Below, piece by piece: positions 45,108 to 53,200 of a stretch of DNA of 64,000 nucleotides. Each line of letters starts with the position of its first letter. Position 1 is the stretch's first letter. Under the pieces are notes generated by a model. It was not told the DNA's origin, searched no databases, and worked only from the letters and a program-made list of their open reading frames with translations. Origin of the DNA: a virus; IMG/VR virus record IMGVR_UViG_3300045256_000282, positions 85,069-149,068 of that record. One strand, given 5' to 3'. The position numbers and the translations under genes were made by a program.

Positions 45108-46187
45108 TCAATTAACTCCCATGCCCAAGCTCTTCAGAAACTCTTCTGGAGAGACCGTTGTGCCTGAGGATGCGACAGAAGCAACTGCTGGAGTGCTAGT
45201 TGTACCTCCGCCAATCTTAAGTCCGCCAACAGTTTGTTGAACTGGAGTGGCAGGGGCTGCCTGCGTAGCCGCTGGAGTTGGTGTACTTGCAAGAGGAGCG
45301 GTCGGCGTAAGGGTTTCCTTAGACTGAGAAGCTCCAGACAAAGCCGAATCAACATCGCTACTATCGTCTTCCTCTTCTTGTCCGCTTTGACCCAAGATCT
45401 CTTCTACTGCCTTAGCACCTTCGTTGACCATACGCGCAACCTGCTCTGCGGTAGGGCGTGCGTACTGGACTAGGAGGTTGTGTCCTTCACGGTCAAAAAC
45501 CATTTCGCCAGTTTGAGGGTTCACTACGGTGCCAAGCTTAGCGATGAGGTCTGGGCTAAGCACATGTGCCACATCCTTCTCAACAACGCCAAGTCCGGGG
45601 ACTTCGATCTTTTGCTTATATACAGAAACTGAGTACTGTGTCTCCAAGCCTTCGCCAGAGCGTTTGAAGGAGAAGTATCGGCCATTCTCAACGCTAAGAG
45701 GATCTACACCTTCTTGGCGCAAGCGGGTGATTTCTGCCTCTAGAGACTTGTAAGCCTTGTGAGGGATCTTTAGCATGCCGATCTCGCCTTGCAGATTGAC
45801 AGCATTTACGTGCCATTTAGAGTCAAGGTTGTAGGTCTTAAGAAGATTGACAAGCTCGCCAGACGCAGCTTTGTCGCCACGTTTTTGTGCTGCTGCCAAA
45901 GCTTCTTTAAGGTTACGGATACGCTCGTTAGCAGGGTCTGCTACATCGATCATTCCGGTCTTGTAGTTCTTGACTTCTGGGCTCAAGAAAACACGCATGT
46001 AGGCTTTTCCGGTCTTAGGGTTAGGCAAACCTTTGTATCCGTAATGCACCTTATAAAACACCGCCCAGGTGTCCGTGTCGGCCATTGGCCCGAAAGGAGG
46101 AAGGATGCGGTATACGGTCTCACCCTTCTCTAGTTTGAAGTATTTTTTCTTGGCGCTTGAGCCGATCTTACCTGTTCCGAATTTCAT
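45108..46187 (-). CDS. Single-stranded DNA-binding protein, gp32-like
   Basis: A 359-residue protein. Residues 1-30 (KYFKLEKGETVYRILPP) and ~40-70 (WAVFYKVHYGYKGL, then NPKTGKAYMRVFLSP) match the start of the gp32 core. The rest of the core (~70-260) is followed by an acidic patch (GQEEEDDSSDVD, ~272-283), then a long Ala/Thr/Pro-rich linker and a short end (PEEFLKSLGMGVN). In gp32 the acidic tail is terminal; here it is internal and the last residues form a separate short motif. The Cys-rich zinc site of T4 gp32 is not seen. It is next to UvsY/UvsX-like genes. Confidence 0.7.
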   Translation of the reverse strand: MKFGTGKIGSSAKKKYFKLEKGETVYRILPPFGPMADTDTWAVFYKVHYGYKGLPNPKTGKAYMRVFLSPEVKNYKTGMIDVADPANERIRNLKEALAAAQKRGDKAASGELVNLLKTYNLDSKWHVNAVNLQGEIGMLKIPHKAYKSLEAEITRLRQEGVDPLSVENGRYFSFKRSGEGLETQYSVSVYKQKIEVPGLGVVEKDVAHVLSPDLIAKLGTVVNPQTGEMVFDREGHNLLVQYARPTAEQVARMVNEGAKAVEEILGQSGQEEEDDSSDVDSALSGASQSKETLTPTAPLASTPTPAATQAAPATPVQQTVGGLKIGGGTTSTPAVASVASSGTTVSPEEFLKSLGMGVN

Positions 46188-46981
46188 TTGTTTCTCCCTT
46201 TTTTCTTCATATTACTTTTAACGGTCTTTAATGCGTTCGAGACGCTTGTTTTGTTTACTTCCTCGACGGCAACCATTGCCTTCGTAGTTACTTTACCGTC
46301 AATCAAACCTGAAGTCAACAGGTAAGATGAGTCAGTAAATTCTTTCATCCCTTCGATAATCTGATCTACGATGGAAGTATCCTTAACCACAACCAGAACT
46401 GGCAGTTGTGACTTTTCTCCGTCGTATTCGTTTTCGATTCCATAATCCGCAATCTCATCGAGATTGAAGACTAGCGTCATGGCTGCGCCCACCTGATCGT
46501 TGATGACTCTCTTGATCATCTTGTCGAGATCGGCAGCATTATTTACAGCAAAGGTCTTAGAGTGTCGATAATTAATAGGGTTATATTCGTTCACACCCTT
46601 ATCGATAGCGATATCAAAAAAATGTTTAGATACAAGATCTACCACGGTTTTTGGGGCCATCTTTCCCTTAGAAGCCTGCTCTGGAAGGCGCGAAGCAATG
46701 TTCTTGTAAAGAGCCTCTCCATCAAGTGCCAAGATTCCGGTTTCTTCGGATGCAACCTTAGCAAACTCTTCTGAAGAATCTCCTGTAACAATGATAGGTA
46801 CGATCAATCGACTGTTTACTAGAGCAATCTTATAGTCTCGCTTAACTTCTGGAAGTCTAAGCTCGGCTGATCGTTTTCTTGAGATGTGAGACTGTACGGT
46901 ATTAACGTTACTTTTAGGGATCTTAATCTCTGCTCTAAGTTTTAGCTTGCTAATCTCAGCAAGCATGTGTTTTAGTTCCAT
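46184..46981 (-). CDS. Protein of unknown function next to SSB
   Basis: A 265-residue protein overlapping the gp32-like gene by 4 nt. The N-terminal ~55 residues are basic and helical; the rest is alpha/beta with strands such as YKIALVNSRLIVPIIVTG and AAMTLVFNLDEIADYG, and a basic end (KTVKSNMKKKGRNK). No motif or family recognised. The basic ends and position suggest a DNA-associated replication or recombination accessory. Confidence 0.6.
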   Translation of the reverse strand: MELKHMLAEISKLKLRAEIKIPKSNVNTVQSHISRKRSAELRLPEVKRDYKIALVNSRLIVPIIVTGDSSEEFAKVASEETGILALDGEALYKNIASRLPEQASKGKMAPKTVVDLVSKHFFDIAIDKGVNEYNPINYRHSKTFAVNNAADLDKMIKRVINDQVGAAMTLVFNLDEIADYGIENEYDGEKSQLPVLVVVKDTSIVDQIIEGMKEFTDSSYLLTSGLIDGKVTTKAMVAVEEVNKTSVSNALKTVKSNMKKKGRNK

Positions 46982-46982
46982 T

Positions 46983-47771
46983 TTAGTTTCTCTCCTTGAT
47001 AAGATTTCTTACTAATTTTCCGGTGTGTACCGCTGTCGCCTGACTTGTTCCGGTCATGTATGTGCCGCCTGATAATACCATGGTTCCAACTTCCCAAACA
47101 TCCACTCGGCTTCCCCAATTTGAACTCGGGTTTCTGATCATAGTAGGCATTAAATTACCAACTACGATGACCTTATTATTGTAATCACCAGGATATATTA
47201 GGGATGGTTCTTTTTCAAGAGTAGAAATTCTTCGAATAAATCTTGTAAACTTGCTTTCATTGTTATATGACTCTGATACGATTTCGTCGCCATTATTTCC
47301 AGCAGCAGATACTATCACAGTTCCAGAGTTTAAAAGTCTTTGGATCACTTCGCGCTCTTCTGGGTCAGGGTGCGCACCAAACGAGCTGTAGTTTATAAAA
47401 TTTACACCCATATTTTCAGCTCTCTTTAGAGCATTAACGGTGTTTTTAATTGATACTTGCTCGGTAATTCCATCGGTCCAATATTTCAATATAACCAAGC
47501 AATACGAGGATCGTGGTAGGCCGGACAACATGTTACTGATCGTATACGTAATGTGGGTCCCGTGCCCGTTATTATCTAACGGGACGGTGTTGGTCTTATG
47601 GTCTGCTGAGGTAAGGTCTGCGTGTCCAAACTTACACAGGTTAGGCTGTGTGTAACCCTCATTTTGAGTAAAACCCGTGTCGATTACGGCTATTACTATG
47701 GGTTTCTGGGAAGCCGTAGAGGATGTTCCCATACCTAGTAAGAGTAGAGATGATAATAACAAATATCTCAT
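46983..47771 (-). CDS. Exported subtilisin-like serine protease (S8 family)
   Basis: A 262-residue protein. Residues 1-20 are a signal peptide (MRYLLLSSLLLLGMGTSSTA). The S8 triad is complete: D31 (AVIDTGF), H70 (NGHGTH) and S243 (TGTSQATA), with oxyanion N159 (SAAGNNG). The mature enzyme begins almost directly after the signal sequence, so no inhibitor-type propeptide is visible, unlike most secreted subtilisins. Cys46 and Cys91 could pair. It lies between the polymerase and an unknown gene in the replication operon, 7 nt after the polymerase start. A phage-encoded periplasmic or secreted subtilisin is unusual; possible uses are envelope remodelling, receptor removal or inactivation of host defence proteins. 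Confidence 0.88.
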   Translation of the reverse strand: MRYLLLSSLLLLGMGTSSTASQKPIVIAVIDTGFTQNEGYTQPNLCKFGHADLTSADHKTNTVPLDNNGHGTHITYTISNMLSGLPRSSYCLVILKYWTDGITEQVSIKNTVNALKRAENMGVNFINYSSFGAHPDPEEREVIQRLLNSGTVIVSAAGNNGDEIVSESYNNESKFTRFIRRISTLEKEPSLIYPGDYNNKVIVVGNLMPTMIRNPSSNWGSRVDVWEVGTMVLSGGTYMTGTSQATAVHTGKLVRNLIKERN

Positions 47772-47778
47772 TCTTTTA

Positions 47779-50700
47779 TCATGCCTTATTTTTTTGATCT
47801 TGTAAAGGAGAATAAATTATGACCACATCCGATACCTTGGTGGTTTCCTTGTTTGCTCTTTTTGTCAAGAAAAATAAGCCAACAGCTCCCTTTGTAAGTC
47901 CTGGATATTCTGCAAGTTTCTCGGTTTCGTAGTCGGGCCAGATTACCCTTTCTGTTTGATACCCGTCAGAATCTATGACCATCTTAAGGGCTTTTTTAGT
48001 ATTTTTTGAAAAAGAAAACTCTTCACAGCTAACAACGTAACCAGCACAGCAAAACTCAAGGTCCTTGTTGGTGGGCTCTAAAGAATCCAACATCGCAGAC
48101 TCTTTCCCACTAACAAACCTGACGGGTTGGTGCCTAGAGTTGCTTACTATGGCCCTGTAATCCGAACCCTCTTGCACTCTTTTGCAATGCTTTATCATAA
48201 CCTCATAAAGGCTTCCGGGCATCGTTGGGTAGATAGACTTCTTCTCAACAAAATCTACGATGGGGTGCATGCTGAGGTAATAGGGGTCGATATCTCCCCG
48301 CTTAGGCTCCTTAGCCTTTACTCCCCTGGCTAATTTCTCCTCGTATTCCACCTGCTTTACGGCGTCTTCATAGTCCTGCATCTTATGCAGAAGATCGTGT
48401 TTTGCAGGAAAGAGACTATCCATAACGCCTACGTGGATCAGCTTCTTTGTCAAGGATGGTCCGGCTACTCTTTTTCTTACAAAGTCTTTTATGTTCAAGT
48501 AAGGACGACCCGACACTATGGCGTCTACGGCCTTTTCCCCAAGTCCTTTAAGAACCGTAAGTTTTGCCCTGACGGTATTGTTTTTGTAATCTATGATCAT
48601 CTCGTTCGTAGATAAGTTAATGTCGGGAGGAGAAACGATATCCTTTACGTACTTGTAAAGTTCATTAGAGATCTCTTCTTCATCCGCGTTAGATAGGACC
48701 GCTGCCCACCACTCTAAGGGGTAATAGTATTTTAGGTACATGCAGGCGTAAGTTATCATGGCATACGATACCGAGTGCGACTTGTTAAACCCGTACCTAG
48801 AAAACGTTTCCATCATAGACCACAGGGTTTCTGCTTTTTCTTGACCAACCTTTTTTACCGCACCTTCCATGAACAAGGGTTTCATTTCTAAGGACTTCTT
48901 CTTATCTTTCTTAGAAAAAACCCTTCGAAGCTCTTCGGCATCCCCTGCTTTCATGTCCCCTAAGATTCGTGAAACCTTAGATACCTGCTCCTGGTAAACC
49001 ATGATCCCATAAGTTTCTGGAAGAAGCTCGGCCAACTCTTTCATGTCTGGCTTACTGTTTCCTCTTCGTCTTTCGATGTACTCTTCGGCCATGTTCCTAT
49101 TCGTTGTTGGGTCGATAAAGTCCAAAGGGCCTGGTCGTACTAGCGCCAATATGCTTGAAAGGTCTTCAATAGACTTAGGTAAGATGCGCTGGACAAACGG
49201 TACCATACTTCGAGTATTGATTTGAAAAAGGGTCGATGTTTCGCCTTCCCATATGCTTGCGAAAACGTCTGGGTCTTCGGGAAGATCCCAGATAAAAAGA
49301 TCTGCTCCTTTGTGAACAAACTTACCGGGCTCTAGCTTCTGCTCGTTCTTTTTGTTAATCAGCTCAATACATTTTTGTATGTCTTTTAACTGATTAACTA
49401 CTAGAAAATCGTACTTGATGAGCTTTGCCTTCTCCACAGCTTTGGCTTCGTACTGGGTTATGTTCCCCATAAACATGGGTACGATAGACGATACAGGCTT
49501 ATTAGCTATAACAAATGCGGATGCGTGTTTTGAGTGTTGACGCGCAATTCCCAGACACCTAACGACAAGGTCCCATTCTTCAGGTCTTTCTTGTGCGTAT
49601 TTTTTAAGATCCGCATTTACCTCAATAAGGCCTGCGTTACGGTTACCGTCATCGTCCTCAAACCCAAACACAAAATCCTTGTCGCTAACACCCTGAGGAG
49701 GAGGCGGAAGTGATTTTGACAACTTCTCTATCTCAGGCTCTACGGCACCCTTAAAATATCTGTTAACGTCTTTTATAGAGCTTTTTAACCTGAGCATGAT
49801 CCTTGTAGAGATCTGCGCTGCTTTTGAACCCCAGCGCCCATATAGGTAGCCAGACCTGCCGTCTTCTCCGACAAGAAGGGTCCTATCTACCAAGTCAACG
49901 TCAACGTCTGGCCAGTTGCCTGTCAAGATACGGTCAAGAGATAGGAATCGCTCAAAGCTAAGGCCATACTTAATCGGGTCTACTTGGGTAATCCCCATCA
50001 GGTACATGAACAGCGAACCGGCGGCAGAGCCTCGAGCAGGACCCGTTAGCTGGTTGTTTTCTTTATAAAAATTTAAAACATCTCTGATAGGAAAAAAATA
50101 AGGCAAAAGATCTACCTTGCCATTCTTAGCAAGAATCTCAAGCTCGTATCTTAACCGATCTACGTAAGCTGGATTGTCCCAACGCATCCTGCCATTAGAG
50201 GCAATTATCTCCATCGCCCACCTTATAGCATCCCTGTTGCCCTCTATTTCTGGTACGCTATAGTCATAACTGAAAGAGAAGTTATCAAAATTAGAAGCCC
50301 ATCTTACGTTATTTTTAAGTATCTGTTCCGAAAATGAGCTGTTTAGCTTTAGAACATCCGTAAGGTATTCAAAAGCTTCTTCTCGTGTTTGCATGTGCCT
50401 AGGAGAATACTCTTTAATACCATCTTGAGATAGACGAACGTCTTGGACGCCTTTATCTTTTGGGCTTGAATAGTAGGCGTAGTCTGAATAGATGATAGGA
50501 ATCGAGTGTCGATTTGCAAGGCCCACCATCAATAGGTTTGCTTTAAGTTGAGGGTCTCCTTGTGGAAGTCTAAGATTTCCTTCGTGAATCTTAGTATTAG
50601 ATACAACCTTATTTACTGAGGTGTAGATCCCTGACTTAATCACAGAGCTTACAAAGGAATGCCTCAAAGAATTTTGAGCAACTTCCTTAGGACTGATCCC

Positions 50701-51348
50701 CATCCTAAGGCTTGGGGTTCTCACCCGGTCACTAGAGGAAAGAATCATCTTAGAGCCGTCCTGGAAAGTAAATTCCACAAAAGAGGCCCAAGTCTTATCC
50801 ATCTTGTTTCCGACAACTGCGACGTAGTATTTGTTTCCAAACATCGCTTTTAGCTTAAGTATGATCTGCTCAGCAAGGTCGGGTCTTCCGGTAAAGAGGT
50901 GTTTTGCTGCGATATCGTTTGCATCACTTGAGCATGCTAAGATGTTAAAATCTAAGCACTCTTCCAGGTCTTTCCAGTTCCAAGGAGAAAACTCTGACCC
51001 GTAAGAAACTATCTTTTCAGATCGTTCTTTTGAAGAAAGTTCGCACAGTTTTTGATACGCCGCCTGATCCGTTGCGTGTAAGGTTAGCTTAAAATACTTA
51101 GCTTGCTCACTCCGGGTGCCTTTCGTAATCGTGCAATTTGGGTCTTTAAAAAAGATCTCTACCCCTGGAATAAACTTTAGCTTCTTCTTTTTTGCCTTCT
51201 CATAAGCTGATAAACAGCTTGTCATGTATGCGGGGTCGGTATATGAAAAATGAGTTCTGCCCAGCTCAACTGCACGCTCAATCATTGAATCTACGGAAGA
51301 TCCGGTTATCGGGCTTTCTACGTGAGTGTGTGGACTTGCTACGAACAT
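47779..51348 (-). CDS. DNA polymerase III alpha subunit (DnaE-like, family C)
   Basis: A 1189-residue polymerase. The N-terminal PHP-type domain starts HTHVESPITGSS (7-18), but YTDPA replaces the usual TDH, so its metal site looks degraded. Core motifs: GPARGSAAGS (436-445), PDVDVDL with catalytic Asp residues (480-486), LVRPGP, and the YQEQV-type fingers motif with FSRYGFNKSHSVSYA later. The end (after ~900) is an HhH-like and OB-like tail region (LKGLGEKAVDAIV). Family C polymerases are usual in bacteria and known in some large phages. A separate exonuclease gene overlaps its start by one base (TAATG), giving a two-gene core polymerase. Confidence 0.88.
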   Translation of the reverse strand: MFVASPHTHVESPITGSSVDSMIERAVELGRTHFSYTDPAYMTSCLSAYEKAKKKKLKFIPGVEIFFKDPNCTITKGTRSEQAKYFKLTLHATDQAAYQKLCELSSKERSEKIVSYGSEFSPWNWKDLEECLDFNILACSSDANDIAAKHLFTGRPDLAEQIILKLKAMFGNKYYVAVVGNKMDKTWASFVEFTFQDGSKMILSSSDRVRTPSLRMGISPKEVAQNSLRHSFVSSVIKSGIYTSVNKVVSNTKIHEGNLRLPQGDPQLKANLLMVGLANRHSIPIIYSDYAYYSSPKDKGVQDVRLSQDGIKEYSPRHMQTREEAFEYLTDVLKLNSSFSEQILKNNVRWASNFDNFSFSYDYSVPEIEGNRDAIRWAMEIIASNGRMRWDNPAYVDRLRYELEILAKNGKVDLLPYFFPIRDVLNFYKENNQLTGPARGSAAGSLFMYLMGITQVDPIKYGLSFERFLSLDRILTGNWPDVDVDLVDRTLLVGEDGRSGYLYGRWGSKAAQISTRIMLRLKSSIKDVNRYFKGAVEPEIEKLSKSLPPPPQGVSDKDFVFGFEDDDGNRNAGLIEVNADLKKYAQERPEEWDLVVRCLGIARQHSKHASAFVIANKPVSSIVPMFMGNITQYEAKAVEKAKLIKYDFLVVNQLKDIQKCIELINKKNEQKLEPGKFVHKGADLFIWDLPEDPDVFASIWEGETSTLFQINTRSMVPFVQRILPKSIEDLSSILALVRPGPLDFIDPTTNRNMAEEYIERRRGNSKPDMKELAELLPETYGIMVYQEQVSKVSRILGDMKAGDAEELRRVFSKKDKKKSLEMKPLFMEGAVKKVGQEKAETLWSMMETFSRYGFNKSHSVSYAMITYACMYLKYYYPLEWWAAVLSNADEEEISNELYKYVKDIVSPPDINLSTNEMIIDYKNNTVRAKLTVLKGLGEKAVDAIVSGRPYLNIKDFVRKRVAGPSLTKKLIHVGVMDSLFPAKHDLLHKMQDYEDAVKQVEYEEKLARGVKAKEPKRGDIDPYYLSMHPIVDFVEKKSIYPTMPGSLYEVMIKHCKRVQEGSDYRAIVSNSRHQPVRFVSGKESAMLDSLEPTNKDLEFCCAGYVVSCEEFSFSKNTKKALKMVIDSDGYQTERVIWPDYETEKLAEYPGLTKGAVGLFFLTKRANKETTKVSDVVIIYSPLQDQKNKA

Positions 51349-51977
51349 TACTTCTCCAACAATGACAAGATATCAAGCGGGTTTTCGTTATTGCTATTCT
51401 TCTTGCTAGAGAGAGTATCTATCAGTTTCTTATAAACTTCAACCATCATCAGGGTGTCGTTCTTAGCTTCGTGAGCGCCAAGCTGGGCTATGTTAAAATG
51501 ACTAACTAGGCTACCAAGAGTCCCGATTTCAGGCGGAAGCCATCCAGCCTCTTTCAACAGATCTCCCGCCATCTTGGTATCAATCTTGCCGTAATGAACA
51601 AGCTCTTCCCACTCAGCGTGGGGAAGTATTTGAGCTTTAACCATACCGATATCAAAATCTACGTTGTGCCCTAGAGGCTTAACCTTGGCACCTTTTGGCT
51701 TGTTACTCTTTAAGAAGGCCTTAAGCTTAACCTTGGCAGCGTCCCTTGTAATGGCGTCTGGACGCTCGACATGTTTAGCAAGATCAATCTTGTTAACTTC
51801 CATCGCTTTTGCTTCGATCTGGTCAAATGGGGATTCTGGTTTTATGAACATGTAAAGCTCATCTAAGATCCCATAATCTTCACCAACTATGGCAAAATAT
51901 GCCGTAAGTATTGGATTTTTAAAAGGATCAAGACCGGCGGTCTCCGTGTCAAAAGCTAAAAATTTCGGTTTGCTCAT
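51348..51977 (-). CDS. DnaQ-like 3'-5' exonuclease (proofreading subunit)
   Basis: A 209-residue DEDD exonuclease. ExoI is DTETAG (10-15), ExoII is GHNVDFDI (about 103-110), and ExoIII is HEAKNDTLM (about 168-176), the HxAxxD form of DnaQ. The C-terminal tail (NPLDILSLLEK) could bind a polymerase or a sliding clamp. Its stop overlaps the start of the family C polymerase by one base, strongly suggesting the two act together as proofreading and synthesis subunits. The degraded PHP domain of the polymerase fits this. Confidence 0.85.
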   Translation of the reverse strand: MSKPKFLAFDTETAGLDPFKNPILTAYFAIVGEDYGILDELYMFIKPESPFDQIEAKAMEVNKIDLAKHVERPDAITRDAAKVKLKAFLKSNKPKGAKVKPLGHNVDFDIGMVKAQILPHAEWEELVHYGKIDTKMAGDLLKEAGWLPPEIGTLGSLVSHFNIAQLGAHEAKNDTLMMVEVYKKLIDTLSSKKNSNNENPLDILSLLEK

Positions 51978-52606
51978 TTTTCACCTGTATTTAAACCTAG
52001 GTAACTAGACCTTTGGCCGTGTGCATCAATATCATAATCCTCTACGAGGTTTGAGTCAAGGTCAATAACTTTAAGCGTATTGTTGTACCATAAGCAGACG
52101 GTGCCCTTTTTCTTAGTTCCTATCATAGTTTTGATAGAGTTTGGCTTGTTTTTTGTAATCTTTCCTTTTCTTGCGTTCCTGGCCAGCTTATCGCATCGTA
52201 TGTTGTGGGTGTCGGTGCCGTGACCTTTAACCCATTTCATTATGACGTTCATGTCTGAAACTAGCTGCCTAAGCATCTTTGCCTTCTCAAGCTTGGCCTG
52301 CTGCTTAACCTTAAACTTACCGCTCGCCCAACCCAAAACGATCTGGCTGTCGCTCACTAGGTAGATATCCTCTTGTTTAGGATCTCTTCCCGCATTGTCA
52401 TATTTTTCTTTTAAAAATTTGAGTCCCTGAACCGCCGCCTCAAGCTCGGCGTCGTTGTTCGTAGCCTTTTCCATCTGACCAGAAGACTCGAAGATAGGCT
52501 GACCGTTTCCAACTATTCTAAAAGCCCATCCGCCCGGATGTTCTGCCGTGGTAGCGCTTCCGTCGGTATATACCTCTATCAAACTCCTAGTCGACATCTT
52601 CTTCAT
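51974..52606 (-). CDS. Ribonuclease HI with C-terminal extension
   Basis: About 210 residues. The core has the RNase HI residues: D in VYTDGSATT, E in NNDAELEAA, D in VSDSQIVLGW, and WVKGH with a final Asp in CDKLAR. The core covers ~150 residues; the last ~60 (KKKGTVCLWYNNTLKVIDLD onward) are an unusual extension. It would remove RNA primers from Okazaki fragments. Start choice is uncertain: TTG at 52609, ATG at 52606 and ATG at 52597 are in frame; GGGAG best fits the 52597 start by distance. It overlaps the exonuclease start by 4 nt. Confidence 0.85.
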   Translation of the reverse strand: MKKMSTRSLIEVYTDGSATTAEHPGGWAFRIVGNGQPIFESSGQMEKATNNDAELEAAVQGLKFLKEKYDNAGRDPKQEDIYLVSDSQIVLGWASGKFKVKQQAKLEKAKMLRQLVSDMNVIMKWVKGHGTDTHNIRCDKLARNARKGKITKNKPNSIKTMIGTKKKGTVCLWYNNTLKVIDLDSNLVEDYDIDAHGQRSSYLGLNTGEK

Positions 52607-52817
52607 CAACTCCCATATCTCTCTTGATCATCTCTACGGCTTCATCGTAGTATGTCTGGATTTTATCGGGAGTAGTTAGAAGTACTTGCGCAGCTTTGTC
52701 ATTATTCACTCCGTCTGGATGTTTTCTTAAAAAGACTTCTAGCGAGTTTTGAGTGCTTGGGCAGTAAATGTAATCTGGGTCTGTTTCTATCTTTTTCTTT
52801 TCTTCTTCTTTATTCAT
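52587..52817 (-). CDS. Small acidic protein
   Basis: A 76-residue acidic protein with GGAG about 6 nt before its ATG. The middle (SLEVFLRKHPDGVNNDKAAQ) looks like a small helix-turn-helix-like or UBA-like bundle; the end is Asp/Glu-rich (GVDEEDVD). It overlaps the RNase H start by about 20 nt. Family not recognised. Confidence 0.6.
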   Translation of the reverse strand: MNKEEEKKKIETDPDYIYCPSTQNSLEVFLRKHPDGVNNDKAAQVLLTTPDKIQTYYDEAVEMIKRDMGVDEEDVD

Positions 52818-53188
52818 TGTTTTCTCCTAAAAGGAATAACCTTGTTAGCCGCAAGTCTTTGCGCCTCAAAAAGCTCTTCCTGCTTCTTGTTTATCGTTTC
52901 AACCTGAGTGTTGATATTTTTTTCAAACTTCTTAATATCTTCCTCTGCATTTTTTAAGAAGATCTTAAGGCGCCTCATCTGATTCGAGATGTTCTTGACG
53001 TAGTCGATTGCAACTATTCCGCAGTGTACTTGCAGGTAACGAAAATTATCCTGATTGTACTCAAGGGTATATCTAATCTTCGCTCTATCTTGTTGCATCT
53101 TGTTCAGATAGTACTTTGCCTGCTCGAGTTCGCTTTTCATCTTCTCGATCAAGAACAGAAGTTCTTCTGGTGTTAGGTTCTGAGACAA
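52814..53188 (-). CDS. Coiled-coil protein with TTG start
   Basis: A 124-residue helical protein likely to form a long coiled coil (about 15-110), with a basic end (IPFRRKQ). The start is TTG at 53188, preceded by AGGAGG at 5 nt, the strongest ribosome site in this part of the operon, so the rare start is convincing. Function unknown; it precedes the RNase H and polymerase genes. Confidence 0.65.
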   Translation of the reverse strand: MSQNLTPEELLFLIEKMKSELEQAKYYLNKMQQDRAKIRYTLEYNQDNFRYLQVHCGIVAIDYVKNISNQMRRLKIFLKNAEEDIKKFEKNINTQVETINKKQEELFEAQRLAANKVIPFRRKQ

Positions 53189-53200
53189 CTGAACCTCCTG

